A model generated the notes under the pieces. It had not been told where the DNA came from. It was given only the letters and a program-made list of their open reading frames with translations, and did not search any database. From Manduca sexta (Eukaryota; Arthropoda; Insecta; Lepidoptera; Sphingidae): a stretch of DNA of 64,000 nt. Shown here one piece after another: positions 35,009 through 46,041 of this stretch (positions are counted from its first letter, which is position 1; the number at the start of each line of letters is the position of its first letter). A program made the position numbers and the translations under genes. The DNA lies in NCBI RefSeq assembly GCF_014839805.1, contig NC_051117.1, forward strand, positions 6,944,001 to 7,008,000, written 5' to 3'.

Positions 35009-36551
35009 ACAATTAATTAATATATTATGTGATCAATTAGAACATCAATTAGCATAAATTCTTTATATTTAATTAACTAAACATAAGATAAATGAACTTT
35101 ATTAAATAATGTAAAACGACCACTCTGTTTTGACCCTTATTTTTTATACCAAACTTTTTACACCTTTAAAGGATCAAAAACACGAAATTATCTAATAACC
35201 TAACACAAGACTAACATGGGTACGACATCTCTGTCCTTCAAAACACAATACTTTACCCAAAAAATGATAAAGGGTGATGTACTGCCGAAACAGCGGCCCC
35301 TTACCGACCCCATGTCGCTAACCCCACACGATAACGCCTCGCAAATCTTTCCTATAAGTGTCAGTCGTTGACCCCATCTCGGATCAGTGAACTCGAATCA
35401 AAATAAAACATTAGACGTGCTTGCGTAACGCCATTGTCGTAGTGAAATCACCGTGTGTGGGTTCGATTCAGGGAAATGGAATTTTCCAAAGTTTAAAAGC
35501 CCTTAAATTTTCCTTTTGGTAGTAATGCGTGTGAACTAAAATTGCGTGTTGTTATAATATAAAATTTTAAGTTCACCGGACCTCAGGTTAATCAACTGTA
35601 TAAGAAAAATCAATGATTCAATGTTGCTTCAGTGCCTAAAAACTTAAAAGCGTTCATGTAACAACTAACACCTCAATAAACATATTTTAGTTTGGATAAA
35701 CGTTATAAATATGTAGTATATTTAAATTAATAATAATGATTGCTTATTCCAAATATGAAATTGCGAGAAAACTGGCCGTTATTCTTTTTTCATTCTAAAA
35801 CTGACCGTTATTCTTTTTTCAATTCATTCCATTCAATCGTTCGTGTTTAGGATATACGTTTTAATAAGAAGAATTTAATTTGGAATAGTGGCCAGTGTTA
35901 TTTATTTTAAATTCGGAATAAAACTGCTCGTACCTGCAGCACAAGGAAGGCGGGATTTTCAGCCCGCGAAGTACATAACGGACGTCGAGACGGCTGCATC
36001 CGGAGGGAATTCCCTAGAAAGGGGTCTGGCATATTATTTGGGGAAACGTCTATGCTCAAAGGTATAGCTTAACTTGGTTAGCGTGAAGCACGTCCGAATC
36101 TACCGTGAGTTTAAAACTTTGTTTTTAGTATAGAAAAGTATTTACTACTCTTATCTGAGAAAATACAATACTATTTATAAAAATATATATAGCCCTCATA
36201 CTTACGACTTATATGACGTTTCGATTTCATAGTAAGCTTACACAATACCAAGTTTAAAAAAAATACACAAAAGTTACTCAACCCACATAGATCCTAGGAC
36301 CCCCAGTTCACACCCGATCGTTGGCACTAGACTGATGACGTAAAATGACCTTCGTGTAAAAAAATACTACAGTGCAACGTCCCATACGACCCTACAGGTC
36401 GCTCAACCCAGCGTTTGAACTCTACAATTAGTTTCAATTTATTTTATCAATCAATTAATTTAATTAAATGTTATTTCGTAATTATATTAAATGGTTTAAT
36501 ACGTGAAATAAAGACAAATATTGCGGTTTAGGAGTCCCTTGATAGTATAAT
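35009..36551. other. No gene recognised
   Basis: AT-rich. An isolated B-box-like gtgggttcgattcagg lies at about 35457. GC-richer patches sit at 35280-35345 and 35935-36015. No exon or known repeat. Confidence 0.4.
35768..35825. repeat. Two 29-bp tandem units
   Basis: AAAACTGRCCGTTATTC followed by a T-run is repeated immediately (35768-35796, 35797-35825), with about 3 differences. Confidence 0.9.
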
Positions 36552-36707
36552 TAGTCGGCCTTATTCCGTCTGCGGGGGCATATCCGTCTTTTTGCAATTA
36601 CGGGTGTTCTAACCGAAGAAGTGTTGATAACCGTGTAAGTCAACACTTCTTACGTCACGTATGGCTACCAAAGCTGTTATTCGATTAAAACGCCTGTTAT
36701 TGCAAAA
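36552..36707. mobile_element. Foldback MITE copy, right arm clipped
   Basis: The left arm (tagtcggccttattccgtct, ccgtctttttgcaattacgg) matches the neighbour at 36739. The right arm is only partly kept (gattaaaacgcctgttattg). The interior differs, with its own inverted pair gaagaagtgttga / tcaacacttctt. Confidence 0.7.
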
Positions 36708-36738
36708 CACTTTTACCAAACAATTCTAAAACAATATA

Positions 36739-36949
36739 GTCAGGCGGCCCTATTTCGTCTGCCGGGACATATCCGTCTTTTTGAAATTATGGGCGTTTTA
36801 TTCCACGGACAGCTTTGATAGCCGTGTAGATAAGGGAGTCACAAACTCTTTATTGACCTACACGCTTATCAACTCTATACTTTGATTAGAATGCCTGTAA
36901 TTGCAAAAAGACGGATTTGCCCACGTAGACGGAATAGGGCCGTCCTGAC
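36739..36949. mobile_element. Foldback MITE flanked by TA
   Basis: The 211-bp element starts GTCAGGCGGCCCTATTTCGT and ends with its near reverse complement. The arms, each about 65 bp, share ccgtctttttg(a/c)aatta. TA lies at both edges (36737-36738, 36950-36951), as for non-autonomous Tc1/mariner-type MITEs. Two copies in a row show local activity or a duplication. No coding capacity; the frame crossing it is chance. Confidence 0.85.
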
Positions 36950-36951
36950 TA

Positions 36952-38524
36952 CTTTGTTATAGAATCGTTTTTTTTTATAAAAAGATAAGATCATGCTACT
37001 TGTCTGATGGTGAGAAAGTTGCTCATAATCTGGTACATCATCTGGAAGTAATGTATTCACTACCACCAGGTTATTTACGACTTTAACTATAAAAATGGCG
37101 TGTGCCACAAACACATAGGTACCTACAATCATCTCCCTTCATGCATCATTAAACCACACTTTATATTTGTAGAAAAACATGATCATTCTAACCAGAATTT
37201 CACTACAATGTTTTGTACCATAAATTTTCCTTCAATATTGTCTGTCTAGTAAAACCGTATTATGCAATGTCTCCTCTGACAGTCATGAGGTCGCTGCGGC
37301 TTTTCTAATTAAATCTACATGTTTTTGTTTAAAGAGGAAAAATTATTCACCTGCATGCGATTTAGTCATGCAAACTGTTTTTAATAACGTAAACAAACAT
37401 ATTGCGCATTAGAAAAGTACGTTGTTTTCCTTTTTTAAAAACATGTTAATACTGGCCGTTTTCCTTAAAAAAGTAATTAATAATTTGTTGTACCGCGGAA
37501 TTAGTTTTGGAATAAAGGCAGAAGTCCTGCTTTCGTTTCCAAAATCGGACAATTTATTCGGGTTTATTTAACGGAATTTGGGAGTGAATCCCTAAATGAG
37601 GACTCAGCAAATCGTTTTGCATTTGAATAGGTGTTGAGCCGATCTAACATCGGGGTGGGATAAGTGCAATGAAAGGAGAATCAATTAATGTTATTAACGG
37701 CTCATAGACATTTTTAGTAATTTTTTTTTACTCTCTTGCAACCTAAAAGTAAAGAGGTGACAAATAAAGAAAATTCCATGGAATCAGGAACCTAAAAAAG
37801 TAAGTACCGAGGCATTTTACTTTTGAAATAGCTATTTAGGAAAATAATTAACCATATTTAGCTATCTAATTCATTCGAATAATTTTTTCGCCAAATATTA
37901 AAAAAAGAAACAATATTTAGAAAGAATCCCTCCAACTTGCCCTCTTTAATATTAATATTTTTTTAAAAAAGGAACAACGTTCAACAAGCCTGCATGCTAC
38001 ATTTTATATCCATTTATCCTTTTTAATTACGTTGCCAGCCAGTAGCAACCGACATTTGCTTCAGCCATTTTCGCATTATATAAAAAATAACAGCAAGATT
38101 TAGCGCATCATTACGGTGTAATAGCCTTTAATGTCAATAATGATGGAATATCATAGATTGCACCTGTTTAAACTGAAGCTGTGTTATTGTTATTAGATGT
38201 ACTACACGCGGGGTCGACTACCTGTAACAACCACGTCATGTTTAAAACAAACTTCGACTCATTGATCTATGGTATAATATAGACTGTCTGCTGAGTTCAA
38301 TGTACAACTGTTCAGTGTATATGGAACGTGGATTGGGTTTGATTCTCAGGTAAGGTTTAAGGGGTAGAAGCCGTTTGATTTCGTAGGATTCCTCCGATAG
38401 ATCCAAATATAATTAGTATTTCTTTTAAATAAGTAATAATTTCAAATTTCATGATGATACATAATTGTCGGACATAAAAATAAAGATATGATAGTAGGCC
38501 GCTTAGGAATAAAATAAAAATTGC
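36952..38524. other. No gene recognised
   Basis: AT-rich, with no repeat copy recognised. Confidence 0.4.
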
Positions 38525-38540
38525 AGATCCTACTCCCGAC

Positions 38541-39121
38541 GCCGCCCTGTGGAATGGGGGCATTTGGAGAATTCCACCACGGTATCCCCTGCCTGTCGTA
38601 AGAGGCGACTAATAGGGGCCACGAAGGGGGTCGTCGGCGGGCAGCAGGGGGCTGTCCGCCCTAGTGCATTTTTGACCATTTTTGCACATCTTTCGGTTGA
38701 CCCCCGGGATGGACGGCAGTGTGCTGTTGGCCTCACACTGCCGTAGACGCCGAGGGCGTCCTTCGGTGCGCGGGGGCTTCTGAGCCCCCCCCCATAGGAG
38801 ACGGGCCGCAAGGCGGCACCGCGCAGGGGCGGCTGCGGTCGCAGACTAGACACTTCAACGTCAGAGGAAGCCCGCGGCCGTCCCTAATGCGCCGAAGAGG
38901 GCCACCGCGGAGTTTTAGCTGGTAGGCCGTGCATAGGTTAAGTTGTATATAGGGTTAGGGACTCGGCCCGGCGGTCGCCCGAAGGTCACCATCAAATCCG
39001 GGCGGCTCAACGCCGGGCCGTAAGGCACGGTTACCCCAGCATAACCGCTCAGTCGCCCCCCACGAAGGCTGGGCGGTAGTAATAAGGGACTTTCTCCGCG
39101 AAACCAAAAAAAAAAAAAAAA
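38541..39121 (+). mobile_element. GC-rich retroposon with A17 tail and 16-bp TSD
   Basis: A 581-bp strongly GC-rich insert ends in 17 A (39106-39122, the last shared with the TSD). It is flanked by a perfect duplication, agatcctactcccgac, at 38525-38540 and 39122-39137. It opens gccgccctgtggaatggggg and includes cctgcctgtcgtaagaggcg. I see no RT or endonuclease motif. It is probably a LINE reduced to its untranslated ends, or a SINE-like derivative. Overlapping frames on both strands come from the GC bias. A second fragment lies at 18917-19025. Confidence 0.88.
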
Positions 39122-39137
39122 AGATCCTACTCCCGAC

Positions 39138-41152
39138 ACATTATGTCACTAATCACGTGTCCAACACGGGTAACAAAGCACGCGTAAGCCGAAAATACGC
39201 GGCACGTGGCAGAAGGCCGCGCGTTCCTTAGCCTATTGCGTAATCATCTCTGACTCATGCGACTGCTTATCTTAGATTTGTCAGATATTTTCAATGTTTA
39301 ACAGCTAGGTTTGTCGTTGTTTGGGCATAAATAACAGTTATTTTGAAAGGTAATTTCGATGTAAACTCATCGTGTGTCGGTAACAATAAAATTAAATCAA
39401 TTGGAGGATTTGTAGTGGCTGTTGGACCTCGAATAAGATGAAAACAGTTGTAATCAAATTAATAATAACATTGATAGTTTGTGTATGTATCCTCGCCATG
39501 GAAGAATGTCATATTTTTTTTATAATTTTTAGATGCTTCCATTTATGTTTCTTTAAGATACATAAAAAAATCCTAGTAAAAAGGTTTAAATAAAAAGTGA
39601 AAAAAAAAACAATAAAAACCACTAACATAATTTATTATGTATCCCGCTTTTACCAGAAAAATTTTTTTTTTCTTTTTTTATTATAATAACATCGTCTATC
39701 AATCAGACATATTTTATACCAGCCAGTCTTATACACCATTATTTGAAACCGAGACGATGTTTATTGTTAAACTTTTTTTTTACAGTATTAAACATTATAC
39801 GACCAAAAATAATTATGTACAGAATACAATTTAAATTTTTTTTTGACTACGTGCAATCAGAGAAAATAATAAAATAGTCGCCGCGTAACATTTCTTTTCT
39901 GCCAGCCTGCCCGCGCAGCCGAATACTTCCGGAAACGCCCGATGTCATCTGCTAGGATAGCGGCGCATATAGACATTTTGACTTTACGTTAATAAATAAA
40001 ACCACATACTCGTGTTTATCTCTGCTAACAATCTGGCAAAACACATCCGTGAATAACCTAAATTTTCTAAAAAAAATCCCGGTTTTATTTTGTAGTTTAA
40101 TGCGAATTTGGCATGTGCGTAAATGTATTTCTGACTAAAAGTGTGATGATACCGCTGCGACGAATTCACTTAAAGTAGTTGTAGGGACATTAGGGTACGT
40201 AAATTTAAATTACGATTTATTGATATTTATTTTGTTCAAAACTTACACCTTTTAATTTAACATCTACAAAATTATTTTCAAGTAGATAAATATGTTATTT
40301 CATTTAGTAACGCAATGTCAAAACCCCGCTTTGACCTTATTGCTATTATGAATTACCAAAAATATTAATATATTTACGTAATTGTATGAACTCTATTGAC
40401 CTTCATTACGTCTAATACATTCACCTATCTACCAAAAATAAATGACCTGATAAGACCTTCGGCATCCAAACGCGAAACGTTATAAACCGCCCAAGCGTGA
40501 TAACAATGACGGCCCTAAACAACGCGGGCCTGCAGGCTAAAGCAAAAAAATACGAGTCGAGGCCCCAGACGGACCAAAAAAGTAACCTACTTTTAACAGT
40601 TTCGTCGATAGGATTATGAAAAAGGTCCTTCAAGGCACTGCAAGGGCCCCTAGTTGTTCAGTTCGCCTCCCTCGAAGGCCGCCTTTACATACACTATATT
40701 AAAAAAAAATATACGGTATAGTTACTCTGCTAAAGGTAAGTGAGAGAGAGTATCGATTGATGAGAGATATGTCGCCTGTAGCTTTTTAAAAGATGGGCAA
40801 GTAATACACCCTTCGCCAACCTTATTAGATTCCATGCAATAGAAACAAATCTATTTCACTTGACCGACCTGATACTGAACAAAATAATCCAATATAACTT
40901 TACTCGGAAATCCAACCTGCGTTGTATACGTCACCTTCGCAAAAGCAACTACGCTACCGAAGTATGTTTCTATATATGGCATCAACGCTACCCAAATCGA
41001 AAGACATTGCATGACGCTCCACTCGTCGTCATGACAGTCTTACACAACTCAATGACGAGACGAGTCATTCGCGATAAGAGCTTCTAAAAATAGAAGCACT
41101 GATCAGAAATTACAAAGCACTGCGTGACACTGTTGTGCGTCATTGTTCAAAG
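39138..41152. other. No gene recognised; GC-richer patches
   Basis: CpG-rich at 39145-39240 (cacgtggcagaaggccgcgcg), 39890-39970 and 40430-40680. The last contains ggcactgcaagggcccc and a 70-codon minus frame without any recognised motif. A 3' crumb of SINE-B (aatgacgagacgagtcattcg) lies at about 41050. Confidence 0.4.
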
Positions 41153-41161
41153 TATGTGCAA

Positions 41162-41672
41162 TAATATATATTATATCAGCCCTGGGCCCTTATTCTGTAT
41201 GATAGTGTAAATGCGTAACGCGGCCGTGTCATGTTATCTTCGAGAAATGTGCGTGGAATGGTATTCTGTAAGCCAAATTTTTATAGTCCTAAACATGATG
41301 CGTTGTATTAAGTGCTTGTTACGCACTGTCAAAATAACGTGCGGGATAGAGAATAAGGCCCCTGTATTATATACTGTCCCACTGTCGGGCACGGGCCTCC
41401 TCTACTACTGAGAGGGATTAGGCCTTAGTCCACCACGCTGGCCTAGTGCGGATTGGTAGACTTCACACACTCTCGAAAGTCTTATAGAGAACTCCTCAGG
41501 CATGCAGGGCTCCTCACGATGTTTCCCTTCACCGTCAAAGCAAGCGATAATTCACAAAGAAAACACACAATTTTAGAAAAGTTAGAGGTGTGTGCCCTTG
41601 GGATTTGAACCTGCGGACATTCGTCTCGGCAGTCCGTTCCACACCCAACTAGGCTATCGCCGCTTATAAAAA
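41162..41672 (-). mobile_element. SINE-A with TSD, split by a MITE
   Basis: The body at 41365-41664 is well preserved, with the reversed B box at about 41603-41613 and A box at 41648-41659. The tail end lies left of the MITE (ttatatcagccctg). A 9-bp duplication, tatgtgcaa, at 41153-41161 and 41673-41681 bounds the whole, so the MITE at 41185-41359 came later. Confidence 0.9.
41185..41359. mobile_element. Small MITE nested in SINE-A
   Basis: About 175 bp, with short inverted ends ggcccttattct / agaataaggc. CCCTG on both sides (41180-41184, 41360-41364) reads as a 5-bp target duplication within the SINE tail. A diverged relative lies at 55555-55694. No coding capacity. Confidence 0.75.
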
Positions 41673-41702
41673 TATGTGCAAACCTTGTTATAAATAATGA
41701 CT

Positions 41703-41909
41703 GGTGCTAGTGGATATATTTTATATCCGCCCGGATAGTAGTAGCCCATGCAAGTGTGTTGCGTGGGATCAGCCTGTGTATATCCAGTTCCAACAGGCCA
41801 GCATAACTGTGTCGACTGCCAAAGGATAATTATCTCAGTCAGTCAACATTCTATTGGACCCTACTACACTTACCATCAGGTTCATTAGAATCACTTTATC
41901 TTGCACATA
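41703..41909 (+). mobile_element. SINE-C copy
   Basis: Starts gtggatatattttatatccg, lacks the gcgaccac...aaaacccgcc segment, and ends cacttaccatcaggttcatt. Confidence 0.75.
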
Positions 41910-41949
41910 TAATGATAATACTGAAGGCTTGCGGTGTCTTAAATTTATA

Positions 41950-42060
41950 GTGGATATGGCCACAGTCGCCTCCCATCCCATCATGGGACGGAACACAATT
42001 GTCGAAAAGTAGGTGCCTTTATCAACTGCCTACCACTTCGGGATAAAGACGTGAAGTTAT
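41950..42060 (+). mobile_element. SINE-D 3' fragment
   Basis: catcatgggacggaacacaa, gtcgaaaagtaggtgcc and ccacttcgggataaagacgtg, without the tRNA-like head. Confidence 0.7.
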
Positions 42061-42475
42061 TTTTGTTTGTTTTATTCAAACATTATCGAAAAACACTTTA
42101 ACATCCTAATAATAGAACTCACGTAAATAAATCTCAAACTCCAAAGTCTTTTTTTACCTAGGGACTTATGAATAATCTGACGCAAGTCAACTTATTCATT
42201 ACATCAGTCTTCATGTAAACGGTTTTAGACGCTGCAACTTTTATGTTCAACGACTATGCTGTGGACATCCCCTATCGGAATAAGAACTTCGGCTCAAGGC
42301 GGTCGCTGGCAGAAAATACATCTGTATTAAGGTCTTCAACGTCTAATGTTTCTAATCACAGCATTTGATGTACCCAAGCAGCTGTCCTCGCTGGATTTTA
42401 TGTACCTACGCAGAGTATACTGTTAAATTAATAGTACTACAAATAAATTTGCCATGTTTCTCCACTTTCCACTGC
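42061..42475. other. No gene recognised
   Basis: AT-rich spacer. Confidence 0.4.
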
Positions 42476-42665
42476 GCACTTTCCACTGCGCTCGCCATCC
42501 TGAGACATGAGATGTTAAGTCTTATTATGTCCAGTAGTTAGACTGGCTACAATGTCAAACCGGAACACAACAGTGACTACACACTGGTGGTTGACGGCAG
42601 AAATAGACATTGCGGTGGTATCTACCCAGGCGGACTCTCACATATGAACGACCTACCACCAGTAA
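42476..42665 (-). mobile_element. SINE-B 5' half
   Basis: From cactgcgctcgccatcctga to the 5' end cggactctcacatatgaacg and cctaccaccagt. The 3' half and tail are missing. The preceding cactgcgcactttc is a small duplication of its edge. Confidence 0.78.
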
Positions 42666-42983
42666 TTGATAATTATAATAATAAATGACCGAACATTATA
42701 ATCGAAGGGTTAATTACAATGTTAAACATTTTCCCCATCTCATTAGTTTTCAATGGAACTACATATTCTGAGAATGGTATATAATTATCGTGCGGGATAT
42801 AACTGTTTCCCTGTTCAATAAATGGTTCTCAGCATTAATTCCCATGATAGGACTTTGATCCCAACTTCCGAGTCCGTGTTATCTCATATGTGCGTCAGAA
42901 TAGTTTAATGAATACTCTGAAACTGTTTTAATTGTATAAATATGACGATACCAATGTCGTGTTTGAGTCTGCAAATGGATGTA

Positions 42984-43090
42984 GTGGAGGGTCCATATAA
43001 CCCAATTCTTGCCGGCTTCCTTTTAGTAACTTATGTAGATTTTAATTATCATTAGAACGATTTGCAAATCGTATTTTTGCATATAAGTAG
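42984..43090 (+). repeat. rep-I copy
   Basis: gtggagggtccatataaccc and cttgccggcttccttttag match 45225-45345 in order. Unclassified. Confidence 0.55.
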
Positions 43091-44284
43091 TACCTATATG
43101 TTGTGTCGGGGTCCATTTTGAAAAACGTCATCGTTCCCGACTGTCAAATGGTCTAATTTATTAAACGGATTTAATATATTTTCAACTAACAGCCATTAAA
43201 ACTTATTGATTAATTTTGAAAAGAAAACACTAACGTAGAATATACGTCAATGCTAAGGGCCTGTTTTAAATGTTTCAAATAAATTTGATTTGACAATGGT
43301 ATTAAACAACTAGTGTCAATAGTACTTAATTTATTTGGGACCATAGATTACTGTGACTTTGTATTTGGTCGGGTAATACATTTATGTACAATAGTGTTTG
43401 CTTAGAAGTTGTGAAATAGCTTAATCTCAGGTATTTAAAAATAGAAATATAATACGTATGTCCACTCAATCTAAGCAATAAAACATAGAATATGTTTGTC
43501 TTCCCTTAAATAAGCGCAAGTAAAATTAACTTAGAGCCCGATGTCAATTTGTGATTTTAAAGTTCTATAAACTATACAAATATGACAATAAATTATTCCA
43601 CAAATAAACAAAAACTCACATAAATACACAAATTGATATTACATTGAAATCTTGCAATGTGTTAAGTAAGGTTTAACGTTCTTTGCAGTCAATAACCCTC
43701 ATTTTGTCATACAATTTGACATTCAAAACAGTTTACAAACAAATTAATGTCCATAATTGAGTTTCATTTACACAATTTTATTTATTTATTCTTAGGAGTC
43801 ATTGTGGAACAACGACAGACATGCCCTAACTCCAAAAGATATACCTATTCATATCGCGAAATTTCTTTTCTTTTTTTTTTATCCTTAGAGGACAGACTAT
43901 AGTCTTTCGACCATACTGCCTAGTCTGACGTATTTTCATATCGCGAAAATAAAACTAAAACAAGATATCTGTCAACGAATTCAAACGTTTCGTTTCACGC
44001 AATAATTTTGTACGAATTTTAATTTTTTGTTTGCAATTCCGTAAATACCGAGATTATCCAAATACCCGAAATTTTCTGGATCGAAAATCTTCCGATATCC
44101 TGGAATACGGCCCTTACATTTGATAGAATAACATTTCTCAGAGTGAGGTAACGCAGTGTAATGCCATGCAGTGCTTAATAATTAAATCTTCTGCTAGTGT
44201 TGCCACTAATGGACAGTCGTGTAGGAACACGGACACCAACCAGCTTGCTTACTTCATTTATTTCATAAAAATATAAAATTAGAA
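43091..44284. other. No gene recognised
   Basis: AT-rich. A GC-neutral segment at 43885-43935 (ctatagtctttcgaccatac) looks repeat-like but has no partner in the window. Confidence 0.4.
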
Positions 44285-44400
44285 GCATCACTCACATAAC
44301 ATCTGTATCCCCAAAGGGAAGGCAGAGGTCCAACCAAGCCTTGTTCTTCATGTATGTTCCGTCTCGTGATGTGATAGGGGGCGAGTCTGATACTGATACC
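44285..44400 (-). mobile_element. SINE-D 3' fragment
   Basis: tatccccaaagggaaggcag, ttccgtctcgtgatgtgata and gggggcgagtctgatac are the reverse of the SINE-D body. Confidence 0.6.
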
Positions 44401-44787
44401 AAAATCTCAAAACAACTTGACCCGATACGGTATTCTCCTTCAGACTCAAAAACTTTAGAACCGTGCCACGCAATACGATTACACCATCGAGCAAATCCAA
44501 AATGAATAATTAAAAATATTGAAAAGTAACCTGTCATGAGTGATAGGTCATCGTAATACATATTAGTCAAGGTGTACCACAAAGGACGTCTGTCTTACGT
44601 CATAATTAATACAATGACTATTAAATGTTAAATCATATAGAACTGGTCATAGAAACATAAAATATTAGATCACTGTTAGAAAAAAAATTATAATGCTAAC
44701 GCTCGAGTAAGATTTTTTTATAATTTTTTTTTGCCATATTAATTTGGCAAAATTTAATTATTACCTAATATAATGACATATAGACTA
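44401..44787. other. No gene recognised
   Basis: AT-rich spacer. Confidence 0.4.
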
Positions 44788-45015
44788 TGTCTTTGGGGTA
44801 ATTGTATTCCTCGGTACAACAGCCATTTGAAGTCCTGGGTTCGAATCCCAAGTCGGACAATGATATTGATTATTTGCGCAATGTCAACCCGGGGTCTAGA
44901 ATTTGTGTCCGATATAGCGATAGGCTCGCTCCCTATCATGGAACGGAACACAAATAGCAAAAAGTAGGCCTCTACCTACACCTTCCGGAATAAAGGCGTG
45001 GTATGTTTGTTTTTG
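44788..45015 (+). mobile_element. SINE-D, best copy
   Basis: B box gggttcgaatccc at 44837-44849 with an A-box-like region about 40 bases before. Then tcaacccggggtctagaatt, gtccgatatagcgataggc, atcatggaacggaacac and a tail ggaataaaggcgtgg leading into gtttgttttt. A tRNA-derived layout. Confidence 0.8.
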
Positions 45016-45056
45016 TAATATAATGCCGAGTTCTATCCAAAAAGCATTGATCCATG

Positions 45057-45212
45057 AAGCATCAGAATGTTTGCCGGCAAACATGACAGCTACATGACAT
45101 TACGCGTGTCACGGAAAAATAACCTTATTATGTAGTATATAAGGTTATATTCCCGTGACACAAGTAAATGTCAATGTAGCTGTCATGTTTGCCGGCAAAC
45201 ATTCTGATGCTT
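45057..45212. mobile_element. Near-perfect foldback (palindromic) element
   Basis: The left arm, starting aagcatcagaatgtttgcc, and the right arm, ending gcaaacattctgatgctt, are inverted copies of about 70 bp around a short AT loop (near 45128-45140). The arms also match through tgacagctacat, gtgtcacgg and ataacctta. Each arm contains tgtttgccggcaaaca, itself a 16-bp perfect palindrome. No clear target duplication and no second copy in the window. Most likely a foldback MITE. Confidence 0.85.
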
Positions 45213-45224
45213 TAAGTGTTAACA

Positions 45225-45345
45225 TCAGTGGCGAAAGGTCCATATGACCCGATGCCTGCCGGCTTCCCTTTCGTAATTTATAGCATCTAATTTTCATTGG
45301 AACTATTTACAGGCCGTATTATGCATATTATTAGTAGTAATATTT
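45225..45345 (+). repeat. rep-I copy
   Basis: gtggcgaaaggtccatatga, gatgcctgccggcttccctt and then attttcattggaactattta, paralleling 42984-43090. It follows the foldback element directly. Confidence 0.55.
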
Positions 45346-45472
45346 ATTTATTTCGTTAACAAGTATAGGTAACATTGCACTTAAAGGTATAGAGTCTCCT
45401 TCTATCTAAAACATTATTGCTTGTATTAGGAAGACTTCCGTGCAGGTTTCCTTAGACTATCATTATATTTAA

Positions 45473-45575
45473 GAGATTGCCTTGGGCATAAGACCGCCAT
45501 TTGTACTTTTTTCTCTTTTCTTGTACTATTATTTATGTCCTTGGTGTACAATAAAGTGTAATAAATAAATAAAAT
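45473..45575 (+). repeat. rep-K copy
   Basis: agattgccttgggcataaga to gtgtacaataaagtgtaata and (aaat)n. Looks like a retroelement 3' end with a polyadenylation-type signal. Confidence 0.55.
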
Positions 45576-45599
45576 TTAAAATGTATATTTAGTAAACAA

Positions 45600-45920
45600 G
45601 CGCCGATAGCCTAGTTGGTTGTGGAACGGACAATCGGGGCGATTGTCCGAAGTTTCAAATCCCAAGGGCACACACCTCTGACTTTTCTTAAAAACTATGT
45701 GTGTATTCTTTGTGAATTATCGCTTGCTTTAACGGTGAAGGAAAACAACGTGAGGAAACCTGCATACCTGAGGAGTTCTCTATAAGACTTTCGAGAGTGT
45801 GTGAAGTCTACCAATCCGCACTAGGCCAGCGTGGTGGACTAAGGTCTAACCCTCTCAGTAGTAGAGGAGGCCCGTGCCCAACAGTGGGACAGTATATAAT
45901 ACAGGGCTGATATTATTATT
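45600..45920 (+). mobile_element. SINE-A, full length
   Basis: A box tagcctagttgg is intact. Before the B box (gtttcaaatcc) lies acaatcggggcgattgt, an altered segment. Body and (ATT)n tail are complete; no clear TSD. Confidence 0.92.
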
Positions 45921-45942
45921 AAGGAAGTATTGCTAAAATATA

Positions 45943-46028
45943 GATGGATGTGGGCGGCCCAGAGGTCCCTACGGCGCTCAATAAGGGAGGCCTATGTCCA
46001 GCAGTGGACGATTCCCGGCTGAAATGAT
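45943..46028 (+). mobile_element. 86-bp LINE insertion with 13-bp TSD
   Basis: The sense frame gives RSLRRSIREAYVQQWTIPG and a stop, the extreme C-terminus of the same RTE-like ORF2 as at 4162-4514. A perfect duplication, ttgctaaaatata, flanks it at 45930-45942 and 46029-46041, so this is an authentic insertion truncated after fewer than 90 bases. Confidence 0.9.
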
Positions 46029-46041
46029 TTGCTAAAATATA

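Noticed and set aside
38530..39139. Several frames of 65-107 codons on both strands
   Set aside because: They overlap each other within the GC-rich retroposon; stop codons are rare there because of composition, and no motif is seen.
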